Origin: a virus
Length of the DNA: 41,234 bases
IMG/VR virus record: IMGVR_UViG_3300042452_000147
Span: 1 to 41,234 of that record
Reading direction: 5' to 3' (one strand)
Position numbers and translations under genes: made by a program. This document shows positions 7,041 through 13,722 of the stretch, piece by piece (the stretch's first letter is position 1; each line of letters starts with the position of its first letter). Below the pieces are notes generated by a model. That model had not been told where the DNA came from. It worked only from the letters and a program-made list of their open reading frames with translations, and made no database searches.

Positions 7041-7861
7041 GCGAGTGCCTCCTTGCTGGCTTCAAACTTTCTACGGGTACGTGCAAGCGCCTCGGCGGCT
7101 TCTCCGGTCCATTCCTTCGGTGGAGGCGCTGCGTCGGCAAAGTCTCTGCTCTTACGGTCGTCGTTGCGGTCGTCGTATTCGCCGCCGTTGCACAGCGTCA
7201 CGAAGTCAGGACCGCAGAACTGGCCGAGCGATACGGCGGTTTTGAAGAACCGGCACTTTCCAAGACGCTCAATCGCCTCCAAGGCGTCATCGAGCCAACC
7301 AGACTCCGCGAGCCGCTCGACTGCCTTGGGATGCGGGTTGACTGGTTTCCAACGCTTCCCCTTGCCTGCGTTCCAAGCTTTGCGAAGCGTCTGCCATGCC
7401 GTCTTGTCGAATCCCTCACGCGGTAGAGGAGGAAGTTCTTCTCTTCTCTTCTCTTCTTCTCCTCTGGTCCGGTTTCTGTCCGGTTGTGACCCGGACAAAT
7501 TTCGGACAGAATCCGGACACGACCGAGAAGCAGACTTCCGCTTGGCGTCTAATGCCCTAGTTTTTGCGGTGTCGCTGCAATGCCGGTCGAAACGCGGGAA
7601 GCTCAGTCCCTCGCCTGTTTCGGCCAGCCAGCCCACCCTGACAAGGGCGGCACCGAAGCCCTGGCACTTCGCCAAACGGTCAACCCACGAAATCCCGATG
7701 CCGTCAGCGTGTCCGTCGTGCGTGTGCCTGTCGGCCCACGACCACAGACGGAACAACTTGCCGATGACGGCGTCGTCGTCCAGCTGCACTATGTCGGCCA
7801 GGCGGATGACGGCAGGGTCGTCCGCAAGGTCGTGACGCATTTTCAGCCACTCACCGGCCAT
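7037..7861 (-). CDS. Putative phage replisome organiser / replication initiation protein
   Basis: 274 aa. The N-terminal 100 residues (GEWLKMRHDLADDPAVIRLA, then SWADRHTHDGHADG) resemble the winged-helix start of phage replication proteins of the DnaD/replisome-organiser type. A basic, low-complexity linker (about 105-150) leads to a C-terminal half ending in a charged helix. Proteins of this layout load the replicative helicase or primosome at the phage origin. It lies immediately downstream of the repeat array 7862-9210, which makes that array a candidate origin or control element. The Shine-Dalgarno is AGGAAGGG. The call rests on N-terminal resemblance only. Confidence 0.5.
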   Translation of the reverse strand: MAGEWLKMRHDLADDPAVIRLADIVQLDDDAVIGKLFRLWSWADRHTHDGHADGIGISWVDRLAKCQGFGAALVRVGWLAETGEGLSFPRFDRHCSDTAKTRALDAKRKSASRSCPDSVRNLSGSQPDRNRTRGEEEKRREELPPLPREGFDKTAWQTLRKAWNAGKGKRWKPVNPHPKAVERLAESGWLDDALEAIERLGKCRFFKTAVSLGQFCGPDFVTLCNGGEYDDRNDDRKSRDFADAAPPPKEWTGEAAEALARTRRKFEASKEALA

Positions 7862-7985
7862 CCGTAGCCACCCTTCCTATGCCGCAAAGCGGCCCATGCC
7901 AAACCACAACTAGCCCCGCATTGCATTGCCCGACCATGCCGGAACTCAACAAAACTGAACCAACCATTCCGTGCCGCAATCCATC

Positions 7986-8030
7986 CCACACCTCCAGCGT
8001 TGATCTGGACCCGTGCCTGCACGGGTGTGG
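7986..8030 (-). repeat. Array unit 1
   Basis: Plus-strand positions: outer stem CCACAC 7986-7991 with GTGTGG 8025-8030; hairpin CCAG 7994-7997 with CTGG 8005-8008 (loop CGTTGAT); hairpin CCGTG 8011-8015 with CACGG 8020-8024 (loop CCTG). Confidence 0.75.
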
Positions 8031-8095
8031 TTTTAAAAACAGGACGCAACACAACTGGCCCCGACTTGCCTCGCATCACCGGACCTCATCACATC

Positions 8096-8140
8096 CCACC
8101 ACGTCCGCGTTGATCGGACTCCGTTCCTTAACGATGGTGG
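8096..8140 (-). repeat. Array unit 2
   Basis: Outer stem CCACCA 8096-8101 with TGGTGG 8135-8140; hairpin GTCCG 8103-8107 with CGGAC 8115-8119 (loop CGTTGAT, as in unit 1); hairpin CGTT 8122-8125 with AACG 8130-8133 (loop CCTT). Confidence 0.75.
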
Positions 8141-8209
8141 TTCCTTGGCTGGCCGTGACGGGCCAAGCCACGGCTAGACACGACATAACGTGCCGTGCCG
8201 GACCCTGAT

Positions 8210-8512
8210 TCATGTGATCAACTTGCAACGCATCTTGCGCAGCATTCGCTTCGCCTTTTCTAGTGGTACATGCCGAGCACCTTGAAGGCTCGGCCACTCG
8301 CTTTTCATATACGCATGCCCTTCGCTTGTAAGCCTGACGCCGCCTCCGTATGAAACAAAAAAAGCCCTCGGAACTCTTGCGTCCAGATACGGAACTAAGA
8401 AAAACGAGACAGTTCCATCCTTGTGGGCCTGCACGTGGAACGGATATTCGTCCATGTGAGCAAAACAGAAATTCGCCAACTGCCTCGCCGAAGTGATCTT
8501 GCTGATAGTCAA
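8210..8512 (-). CDS. Small hypothetical protein embedded in the repeat array
   Basis: 100 aa from a TTG at 8512, chosen because AAAGGAGG (8519-8526) lies 6 nt upstream; no ATG is better placed. The sequence has beta-rich segments (VSFFLVPYL, AFFVSYGGGVRL) and a basic C-terminus (KAKRMLRKMRCKL) that could bind nucleic acid. It lies between array units 3 and 2, where the unit spacing widens from 110-147 to 443 nt, so it looks inserted into the array. Unit 3 ends 27 nt upstream of the start codon and could influence translation. No family recognised. Confidence 0.65.
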   Translation of the reverse strand: MTISKITSARQLANFCFAHMDEYPFHVQAHKDGTVSFFLVPYLDARVPRAFFVSYGGGVRLTSEGHAYMKSEWPSLQGARHVPLEKAKRMLRKMRCKLIT

Positions 8513-8538
8513 CTTACGCCTCCTTTCAAAGGACAATC

Positions 8539-8584
8539 CCACCTAGCAGCATCAAAGCTGCAACCACGCCGACCGTGTAGGTGG
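8539..8584 (-). repeat. Array unit 3
   Basis: Outer stem CCACCT 8539-8544 with AGGTGG 8579-8584; hairpin GCAGC 8546-8550 with GCTGC 8557-8561 (loop ATCAAA); hairpin CACG 8565-8568 with CGTG 8574-8577 (loop CCGAC). Confidence 0.75.
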
Positions 8585-8674
8585 TTTCCATGAGTTGGCA
8601 AAACTTGCCTCAACCGACCTGAACACAACAAAACGCAACGCAACGGAACCCGACTTACCTCGCCTTGATTCATC

Positions 8675-8721
8675 CCACTCCGCGACGCTCGCCGCCGCAC
8701 GCTTGCTGACCAAGAGAGTGG
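8675..8721 (-). repeat. Array unit 4
   Basis: Outer stem CCACTC 8675-8680 with GAGTGG 8716-8721; an imperfect first hairpin GCGACG 8682-8687 with CGCCGC 8693-8698; hairpin CTTG 8702-8705 with CAAG 8711-8714 (loop CTGAC). Confidence 0.7.
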
Positions 8722-8821
8722 TTTGCATGACATGCCCGAACTTACCGCGACTGAACTAGCCGAACTCGAACCCAACGCACCTTGCCATTCCATGCCTCTC
8801 CGCAACGGACCGAACTCCATC

Positions 8822-8867
8822 CCGCTCCGCGTCATCGAAGACGCAGTTGTGCCGACCACAAGAGCGG
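8822..8867 (-). repeat. Array unit 5
   Basis: Outer stem CCGCTC 8822-8827 with GAGCGG 8862-8867; hairpin GCGTC 8829-8833 with GACGC 8840-8844 (loop ATCGAA); hairpin TTGTG 8847-8851 with CACAA 8857-8861 (loop CCGAC). The outer-stem change A to G is matched by T to C on the other side. Confidence 0.8.
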
Positions 8868-8937
8868 TTCGCAAAACCAACCTGACCGGAGCCTGTACAG
8901 ATAGGCCCAACCCAGACGTGACAAACCAAAACCGATC

Positions 8938-8982
8938 CCTCTCCGCGCCACCGAAGACGCACCATGCCGACCATGAGAGAGG
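8938..8982 (-). repeat. Array unit 6
   Basis: Outer stem CCTCTC 8938-8943 with GAGAGG 8977-8982; hairpin GCGCC 8945-8949 with GACGC 8956-8960 (one mismatch, loop ACCGAA); hairpin CATG 8963-8966 with CATG 8972-8975 (loop CCGAC). Confidence 0.75.
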
Positions 8983-9063
8983 TTTAATTGCCATACACCA
9001 ACACGACAGGGCCGACCCGGACTCAACCAACCTGGAACCGACTCACCAGACCATGATTCAATC

Positions 9064-9109
9064 CCACTCCGCACCGTCGAAGGTGCTTCCGTGCCTATCA
9101 CGAGAGTGG
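9064..9109 (-). repeat. Array unit 7
   Basis: Outer stem CCACTC 9064-9069 with GAGTGG 9104-9109; hairpin GCACC 9071-9075 with GGTGC 9082-9086 (loop GTCGAA); hairpin CGTG 9090-9093 with CACG 9099-9102 (loop CCTAT). It is the first unit in the direction of transcription. Confidence 0.8.
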
Positions 9110-9210
9110 TTCCTTGCCCAGGCATGACAAGCCGGGACATACCCTGCCGAGCCGCATCCTGACCGACCGGAACCGGCCATTCCGCAACCCAGGCAAGATT
9201 CGTTTGCTTG

Positions 9211-9834
9211 TTACGCACCGACAGTCTCTCGCTCACGGCGAGCCTTCTTGATGGTGACGTTCTCCACCTTTTCAGCAGTGAACCGACCGCAGCGAGGACG
9301 CCAATCGCACAGGCCAACCTGCGTGCCAGCAGAGTTGACCCAGCGGTCCACCTGCTCCTCGTTGACGACGGAGTCCTCGTACTCCACCTCGATCACGGCA
9401 GACCAGTCCTTAAAGATCGGGCGAGTCCGCATGATGCGACTCATGCCGACCTTTACGCCGACACAGTTGCGGAACTCTTCTTCCTGCCACAGGCCGTCAG
9501 CGTCGCGCGGCCCGTCGTACAAGAGCACGGCGTGCTTTGGCACGAAACACGCCGACTTGGCGATCTTGCCTTCCTTGGTGATCTTGGCCGCCGAGTACAG
9601 CGTGGCCTCGATGTTCTCGCCTGGGATAACAGGCCCGCTGTCCTCGTCCATGTAGAGACCGGCCTTGAACTCAATCTCGGCCATGCGCTCAAAATCGGCG
9701 TCGGTCTTCTTCTTCTTGGACGTCACCTGCTTCAGCTGCTTAGAGGCAGCGGACAGCGGGTTTGCGAGAGCTCCATTGTGCATGATCAGAGGCGCGTCGC
9801 CTGTGATCCGATACGTCAACGTCTTCCAAGCCAT
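9211..9834 (-). CDS. Conserved phage protein of unknown function
   Basis: 207 aa from the ATG at 9834, which follows GAAAGGATGTGTTCT. Distinctive parts are YRITGDAPLIMHNGALANPL at the N-terminus, a Lys-rich segment at about 40-45, VIPGENIEATLY near 70, SRIMRTRPIF and a C-terminal GLCDWRPRCGRF. I recognise this layout from phage genomes, usually near recombination genes, but know no established function. It directly precedes the repeat array in the transcript and ends 101 nt before unit 7. The overlapping HNH gene runs 95 nt into its start. Confidence 0.8.
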   Translation of the reverse strand: MAWKTLTYRITGDAPLIMHNGALANPLSAASKQLKQVTSKKKKTDADFERMAEIEFKAGLYMDEDSGPVIPGENIEATLYSAAKITKEGKIAKSACFVPKHAVLLYDGPRDADGLWQEEEFRNCVGVKVGMSRIMRTRPIFKDWSAVIEVEYEDSVVNEEQVDRWVNSAGTQVGLCDWRPRCGRFTAEKVENVTIKKARRERETVGA

Positions 9835-10147
9835 AGAACACATCCTTTCGTGATGTAAACCCTTCAGAAACACAACCAACAGTTACCGGCTGACCGTCGT
9901 AACGACGGGACCGGATTACGCTTGTGACCGCTTCGTGGCACTGACAGCAAAGCGTTATCAAGTCGCGTTGCACGTCCTCGTTTATGAAGCGTTCGTATGT
10001 TTTGTGATGCACTTCAAGCCTCCACGTTGATCCGTCGTGAAGGCACGTCTGACACTGGTGTCCGTCAATCTCCAGCCGCTCTTGCCGCTTGCACGACCAG
10101 GCGTGGCTTCCGATGTATCTCTCGTAGTTTTGTTCGTGCGGCCTCAT
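9740..10147 (-). CDS. HNH endonuclease-like protein
   Basis: 135 aa from an ATGA overlap (10144-10147), preceded by GGAGGG. It shows a zinc-supported HNH core: Cys32-x2-Cys35, the paired His47-His48 (LEVHHKTYERF) and Cys67-x2-Cys70-His71. Such proteins cut DNA, and in phages they often aid packaging next to terminases or act as homing nucleases. Recognisable sequence ends near residue 90. The last 45 residues include 95 nt that overlap the next gene and look unconstrained, so a late loss of the original stop is possible. Confidence 0.8.
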   Translation of the reverse strand: MRPHEQNYERYIGSHAWSCKRQERLEIDGHQCQTCLHDGSTWRLEVHHKTYERFINEDVQRDLITLCCQCHEAVTSVIRSRRYDGQPVTVGCVSEGFTSRKDVFYGLEDVDVSDHRRRASDHAQWSSRKPAVRCL

Positions 10148-10455
10148 GCCACCCTCCATTCCCTCTCACCCCGCCCGCTCGCACTCCGTACTGTCCTGCC
10201 CGTCTCCACGATCTTCCCAGCCCGTGCAAGCTCGTTGATCCGCTTTCCGATCTGGTGCGGCATCAGTCCGCACCGTGCCGCGATGCCTGACGCACCCGCC
10301 GGCCCATGCGACAGCGCCTCGAGGATCGCCGCGTGGTGCTCGCCGGCGAACGTCTTGACGCTGGCGGCTGCGGCCTTGCTCGTCACCGGATCAGTGCGGC
10401 GGAATAGCGGCAGTGTGTCCTCAATGTCTGGCGTGATGTAGTGCGGGCGGATCAT
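10144..10455 (-). CDS. Winged-helix DNA-binding protein
   Basis: 103 aa. DPVTSKAAAASVKTFAGEHH followed by AILEALSHGPAGASGIAARC and RINELARAGKIVETG forms a winged-helix fold of the type seen in small phage regulators; the end (GEREWRVA) is the wing strand. It is joined by ATGA overlaps to the methyltransferase upstream (10452-10455) and the HNH gene downstream (10144-10147). A transcription factor or replication accessory role is plausible; no target is visible. Confidence 0.7.
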   Translation of the reverse strand: MIRPHYITPDIEDTLPLFRRTDPVTSKAAAASVKTFAGEHHAAILEALSHGPAGASGIAARCGLMPHQIGKRINELARAGKIVETGRTVRSASGRGEREWRVA

Positions 10456-11348
10456 GCCACAGCCTCCGGTGCATCAAACAGCGTCCTGCTGTTCGCCTGG
10501 TGCGTCCGCTCTGCCTTCGCCAGATTCTTCAATGCCTGAGCGTGGTACTCGGGCTTCAGTTCGCAGCCGTAGAAGCGGCGTCCCTGCTGCAGCGACACGT
10601 ACCCCTCGCTGCCGATGCCGGTGAACGGGCTGAAAACCACCTCGCCGGGATTGCTGTACAGCCTGACGAGCCTGTCAATCACATCCAGCTGCAGCGGGCA
10701 GATGTGCTTCGTGTCTTCCTCGCTACGTGCCTCTTTGACGTTGAGCGTGTTCGTCTCGCGGATGTCGCTCCAGCAGCACTCGGCCCAGTCAATCCACTCG
10801 TTGCGTGAGACGTCGCCATCCGAGTCGATGGCTACTTCGTTCTCGCCGGGGGCACGGAACTTGATGAGGTAGTCGGGTAGGCATCCACGCTGCTTCGCTC
10901 TGTCGCTCTCAAGGCCGGCGAACTGCAACTCACGGCTGCGAGTGCGGATTGCCTGTGCCTGCGGATTCTTCCGCACCACCCAGTCGTATTCGTAGACAAG
11001 CCCGGCACGCTCGCCGAGGCGGATGTTGAGTCCACGGTAGTCGTGCAGGCCGACTTCGCCGGAACGCTTCAGCCTCGGGATCTGCATGACGTGCACCACG
11101 ACAGCCCGGCCCGGCTTCAGCACGCGGGCCAGCCCGCGAAAGAAGTAGGACAGGTGTATCTTGGCTTCGCCTTTCATGTTCTCGCTGTTGCCGATGTCCT
11201 CGGCCTTCGAGGTGTACGAGAACAGGCTGGGGAACGGCGGCGAAAAGACTGAGAAGTCCACCGACTGCGGCGGCATTTCTTCCAGCATGTGCGGGATGCA
11301 GTCGCCTTGGTGAACGGCATATTTCTGGTCAGTTGGTAGAAGAGTCAT
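10452..11348 (-). CDS. DNA N6/N4 methyltransferase (SPPF type)
   Basis: 298 aa from the ATG at 11348, with AGGAGG 8 nt upstream; it overlaps the helicase stop by 20 nt. The catalytic motif is SPPF at 36-39 (a DPPY variant, more usual for N4-cytosine enzymes) and the SAM-binding motif is FSPFTGIGS at 239-247, giving a beta-type order. HICPLQ at 215-220 is typical of the group. Large phage methyltransferases of this kind are common beside recombination genes and may block host restriction. It is the second of three DNA methyltransferases in the window. Confidence 0.9.
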   Translation of the reverse strand: MTLLPTDQKYAVHQGDCIPHMLEEMPPQSVDFSVFSPPFPSLFSYTSKAEDIGNSENMKGEAKIHLSYFFRGLARVLKPGRAVVVHVMQIPRLKRSGEVGLHDYRGLNIRLGERAGLVYEYDWVVRKNPQAQAIRTRSRELQFAGLESDRAKQRGCLPDYLIKFRAPGENEVAIDSDGDVSRNEWIDWAECCWSDIRETNTLNVKEARSEEDTKHICPLQLDVIDRLVRLYSNPGEVVFSPFTGIGSEGYVSLQQGRRFYGCELKPEYHAQALKNLAKAERTHQANSRTLFDAPEAVA

Positions 11349-12786
11349 GAAACATTTCCTCCTGCTCTCGGGTGTCGGCCTCGACGCGACGTGCCTTACG
11401 CAGCACGTTCTCAACCATCGGGCGCTCGATGTCGGTCACTGGGATATGGACGTTCAGTGGGCGAGTTGAGCCAACTCGGTTGGAACGCTTCACGGCCTGG
11501 TAATACTCCTCGTAAGAGTCCTGCAAGCCGCTGAATACTTGCCGCGTGCAGATCTGCAGATTGAGTCCGAAGCCAAGGATCTTGGGCTTCGTGATGAGCA
11601 CCTTGATGCGTCCAGCCTTGAACTCGTCAACGAGTCGCTGGCGTTCTTCTTGCGGCGTCTTGCCGTCGATGCTCGCAGCATCCGGCATCATGGCGGCGAG
11701 CATGTCCTGCTCGTCGTTGTAGCGGCACCAGATGATGGTGCTTTCTGTCGGCCACTCTCGCACCATGTCAACGATGTACTGTGGCTTGATGCTGCTTTCG
11801 CACTTCGCCATACGCGAGAGCTTCGCCCTGGTGGTGATGCCGCCGAGTTGCGTGACGAACAGCTGCCCGGTAATGGCTTGAACTGCTTTGTCCTGCTCTG
11901 CAGAAAGCCGCACGTCGTCAATGTGGACGTGAATGGGCGGGATGTTGTGGACGTTGTCGGCCCAACCGTAGGTGCTCGGGTCAGTCAGGAAGATGCACCA
12001 GTGAGACAGTGCCTTGTAAAACGGCCTCAATGCGTGCGGCTTGAGTTCCCATCGCTCCATCGTCTGCCCGCGATTGATGAAGAACTTCGCGAGGAACGAA
12101 TTGACGTTGGGAAAAGCATCGAGAAATACAGCGTGATTCGCGTACTCGATGCGGTCATTCGGTGCCGGCGTGCCAGTCAGCGCCAGCTTCCACTCCACGC
12201 CAGCCCCGATGCGTAGGCACACCTGGCCCCATTTGCCGTAGTGGCTCTTGAGCATCGACGACTCGTCGAGGATAAGCCCGCCGAGGTTGCCGTCTGGCGT
12301 GTCGTCACGCAGTGCGTCGTAGTTGGTGATGCCGAGCCGCCCGCCGGGCTTCTTCATCCACTTGGCGAGATCCTTGGCGGCTACCTGCTCGATGGGCAGC
12401 GTGTCACCGTAGAACTTCTGAGCCTCGGCAATCGTCTGTGCCACTACCATCAGAGGCGAGACAATCAGCACCGGCTTTTTCGGGCACGCCTCGCGGACGT
12501 GGCGAGCGAACTCCAACAGCATCAGCGTCTTGCCAAGCCCGCAGTCGGCGAAGATGGCGTAACGCTTCTTCTCTACTGCCGTGCGGACGATGTCGCGTTG
12601 ATAGTCAAACAGGCCAGGTCGTGGCTCGTAGGCTGAAGCCTTTGCCTTCTTCGCCTTTACGCCGATGTCGCCTGCGTACTCGTCAGGAAACCACGCCATC
12701 CTGCCGTGAATCTCGTATCGCGGAAGCGACTTGATGCGAAGGAACTTGCGGTATGAGTCGATCGTGTCGTCAAGATAAATCTGCAC
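11329..12786 (-). CDS. SNF2/SF2-family DNA helicase
   Basis: 485 aa from a GTG at 12786 with GAAAGGA 6 nt upstream; the ATG further upstream lacks a ribosome-binding site. Motifs in order: Walker A ADCGLGKT at 80-87, DESS (motif II, DEAH-like) at 174-177, LTGTPAPND (motif III) near 203-211, and a C-terminal helicase lobe with ILGFGLNLQ and a Q..KRSNRVGSTRPLNVH motif VI. It is an ATP-driven DNA translocase, likely used in phage recombination or replication with the Sak4-like and SSB-like proteins encoded upstream. Confidence 0.92.
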   Translation of the reverse strand: MQIYLDDTIDSYRKFLRIKSLPRYEIHGRMAWFPDEYAGDIGVKAKKAKASAYEPRPGLFDYQRDIVRTAVEKKRYAIFADCGLGKTLMLLEFARHVREACPKKPVLIVSPLMVVAQTIAEAQKFYGDTLPIEQVAAKDLAKWMKKPGGRLGITNYDALRDDTPDGNLGGLILDESSMLKSHYGKWGQVCLRIGAGVEWKLALTGTPAPNDRIEYANHAVFLDAFPNVNSFLAKFFINRGQTMERWELKPHALRPFYKALSHWCIFLTDPSTYGWADNVHNIPPIHVHIDDVRLSAEQDKAVQAITGQLFVTQLGGITTRAKLSRMAKCESSIKPQYIVDMVREWPTESTIIWCRYNDEQDMLAAMMPDAASIDGKTPQEERQRLVDEFKAGRIKVLITKPKILGFGLNLQICTRQVFSGLQDSYEEYYQAVKRSNRVGSTRPLNVHIPVTDIERPMVENVLRKARRVEADTREQEEMFHDSSTN

Positions 12787-12840
12787 TGTGAATCCTTTCG
12801 TGGTGTGTATTGGCCGCGTGTCGTGCGGCATACGGTCGCT

Positions 12841-13192
12841 TTACCCGTGGAGTCGGGCGGCGGCTGCACTGATACACGCCTCTTGAGTGCTCAACTGGCG
12901 ACCAATGGTGCCTTGGATCGCAGCACCTACGGCAATGGCGTGCCGGTCGCTAAGTCCCTTCTCGATCTGCGTGGAAAATCTGCTCGTCTGTCATCCTGTG
13001 CGTGCGAGTCCCGAGCGGTGCCCGCAACGGCGGCAGGTTTTGCCACCGTTCCGATGCCGCTCGTCGTTCTGCCTCTTCCGCCTGGTACTGCGGGCTGTTG
13101 ACTTCCTCGATGTCACGGTCAAGCCGGTCAATCAGTTGCCTGTGCCTGCGGTTCGCCGTCAGCCGGTCCTCGTCAGGTTCGTAGTCGTCCAT
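12841..13192 (-). CDS. Small protein gene, probable +1 frameshift near its 3' end
   Basis: From the ATG at 13192 (GGAAAGG 8 nt upstream) the zero frame gives 80 residues and stops at 12950. It is charged, with NRRHRQLIDRLDRDIEE near the start and a DEQIF segment near the end. The +1 frame continues without a stop to 12841 and adds 37 residues of natural composition (LSDRHAIAVGAAIQGTIGRQ, then an Ala-rich end). Skipping one A after GAA GGG joins the two smoothly as REG-LSDRH. This may be programmed frameshifting (GGG to GGA re-pairing), a real mutation or a sequencing error. No family recognised. Confidence 0.55.
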
Positions 13193-13206
13193 GACTGTGC
13201 CTTTCC

Positions 13207-13704
13207 TCAGAACGGGATGTCATCGGCACCAGCCGCAGCCTTGAACGTCGCCGCAGCCTTCTGCGGGAGCGTCTGACGCTTGGGTGCTGCCGGCTTGGCG
13301 ACCAGCGGCACGTACTTCTTCACCACCGCCGACACGTTGCCAGACTTGGACGTGTAGTGAACGACCTCGACCGTCACTTCCCGTCCTTCGATGTCGCTGG
13401 GCACGACACGCAGCGTGTTGCCATCCGGCACGATGCCGAGAGCGTCGGCCAACTGCTTCGCCATCCACGGCAGATGCTTCGGCAAGTCGTGGAAGACGAA
13501 CTTGTGGTTGCCGACAGCCAGCCGCAGCTTCAGGCAGATGCCGTCAGGGTTGCTGGTCTCGTCCACCTTCCACTGATTCGGGCCTTCCTCGGCCTTCTTG
13601 ATTACCGCCGTGTGCGTGCCGACCGGCACGATGGTTCGCTCCTCGGGCAGCGTCTTGTGAACGTCAGCCGGGAAGTCCTCGTCGATGTTCATGTCCCAAT
13701 CCAT
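13207..13704 (-). CDS. SSB-like / DUF669-like single-stranded DNA-binding protein
   Basis: 165 aa. An acidic N-terminus (MNIDEDFPADVH) leads to a beta-rich body (GTHTAVIKKAEEGPNQWKV, GICLKLRLAVGNHKFVFHDL) and a flexible, Ala/Lys-rich tail ending DDIPF, the protein-interaction tail of single-stranded DNA-binding proteins. It probably coats single-stranded DNA and recruits the Sak4-like ATPase encoded just upstream. The start at 13704 follows GAAAGGACGC; an internal ATG at 13692 is possible. Confidence 0.75.
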   Translation of the reverse strand: MDWDMNIDEDFPADVHKTLPEERTIVPVGTHTAVIKKAEEGPNQWKVDETSNPDGICLKLRLAVGNHKFVFHDLPKHLPWMAKQLADALGIVPDGNTLRVVPSDIEGREVTVEVVHYTSKSGNVSAVVKKYVPLVAKPAAPKRQTLPQKAAATFKAAAGADDIPF

Positions 13705-13722
13705 GAGCCTGCGTCCTTTCGC

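Larger units (their letters stand above)
7862..9210 (-). ncRNA. Array of three-way-junction units with pentanucleotide-phased linkers
   Basis: Apart from the small gene at 8210-8512, this 1.35-kb stretch is not protein-like. It holds seven 45-47-nt units (listed separately). In each, a 6-bp outer stem encloses two hairpins. Stem sequences differ between units while pairing is kept. Complete linkers are 65, 90, 100, 70 and 81 nt. On the minus strand they divide into pentamers beginning with G (for example 18 of 20 in the linker 8722-8821, where the second base is G or T in 18 of 20). The same rhythm runs on either side (7873-7985, 8141-8209, 9110-9200). A hairpin GCCGC-AAA-GCGGC at 7881-7893 closes the array. 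Direction is inferred from flanking genes. It could be a structured RNA, a protein-binding scaffold or a replication origin. Confidence 0.7.

Noticed and set aside
8822-8867. tRNA or tRNA-like gene interpretation of the units
   Set aside because: Units have only two hairpins and about 46 nt. The TTCGAT-like loop recalls a T-loop, but the D and anticodon arms are missing.
7986-9109. CRISPR array interpretation
   Set aside because: The units are not identical repeats, the linkers share a pentamer pattern rather than being unique spacers, and no cas gene is present.
8509-9317. Two minus-strand open frames of 161-173 codons across the repeat array
   Set aside because: Their translations only show the repeat units (PLSWSA-like echoes) in shifting frames. 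The linkers have a 5-nt rather than a 3-nt period.
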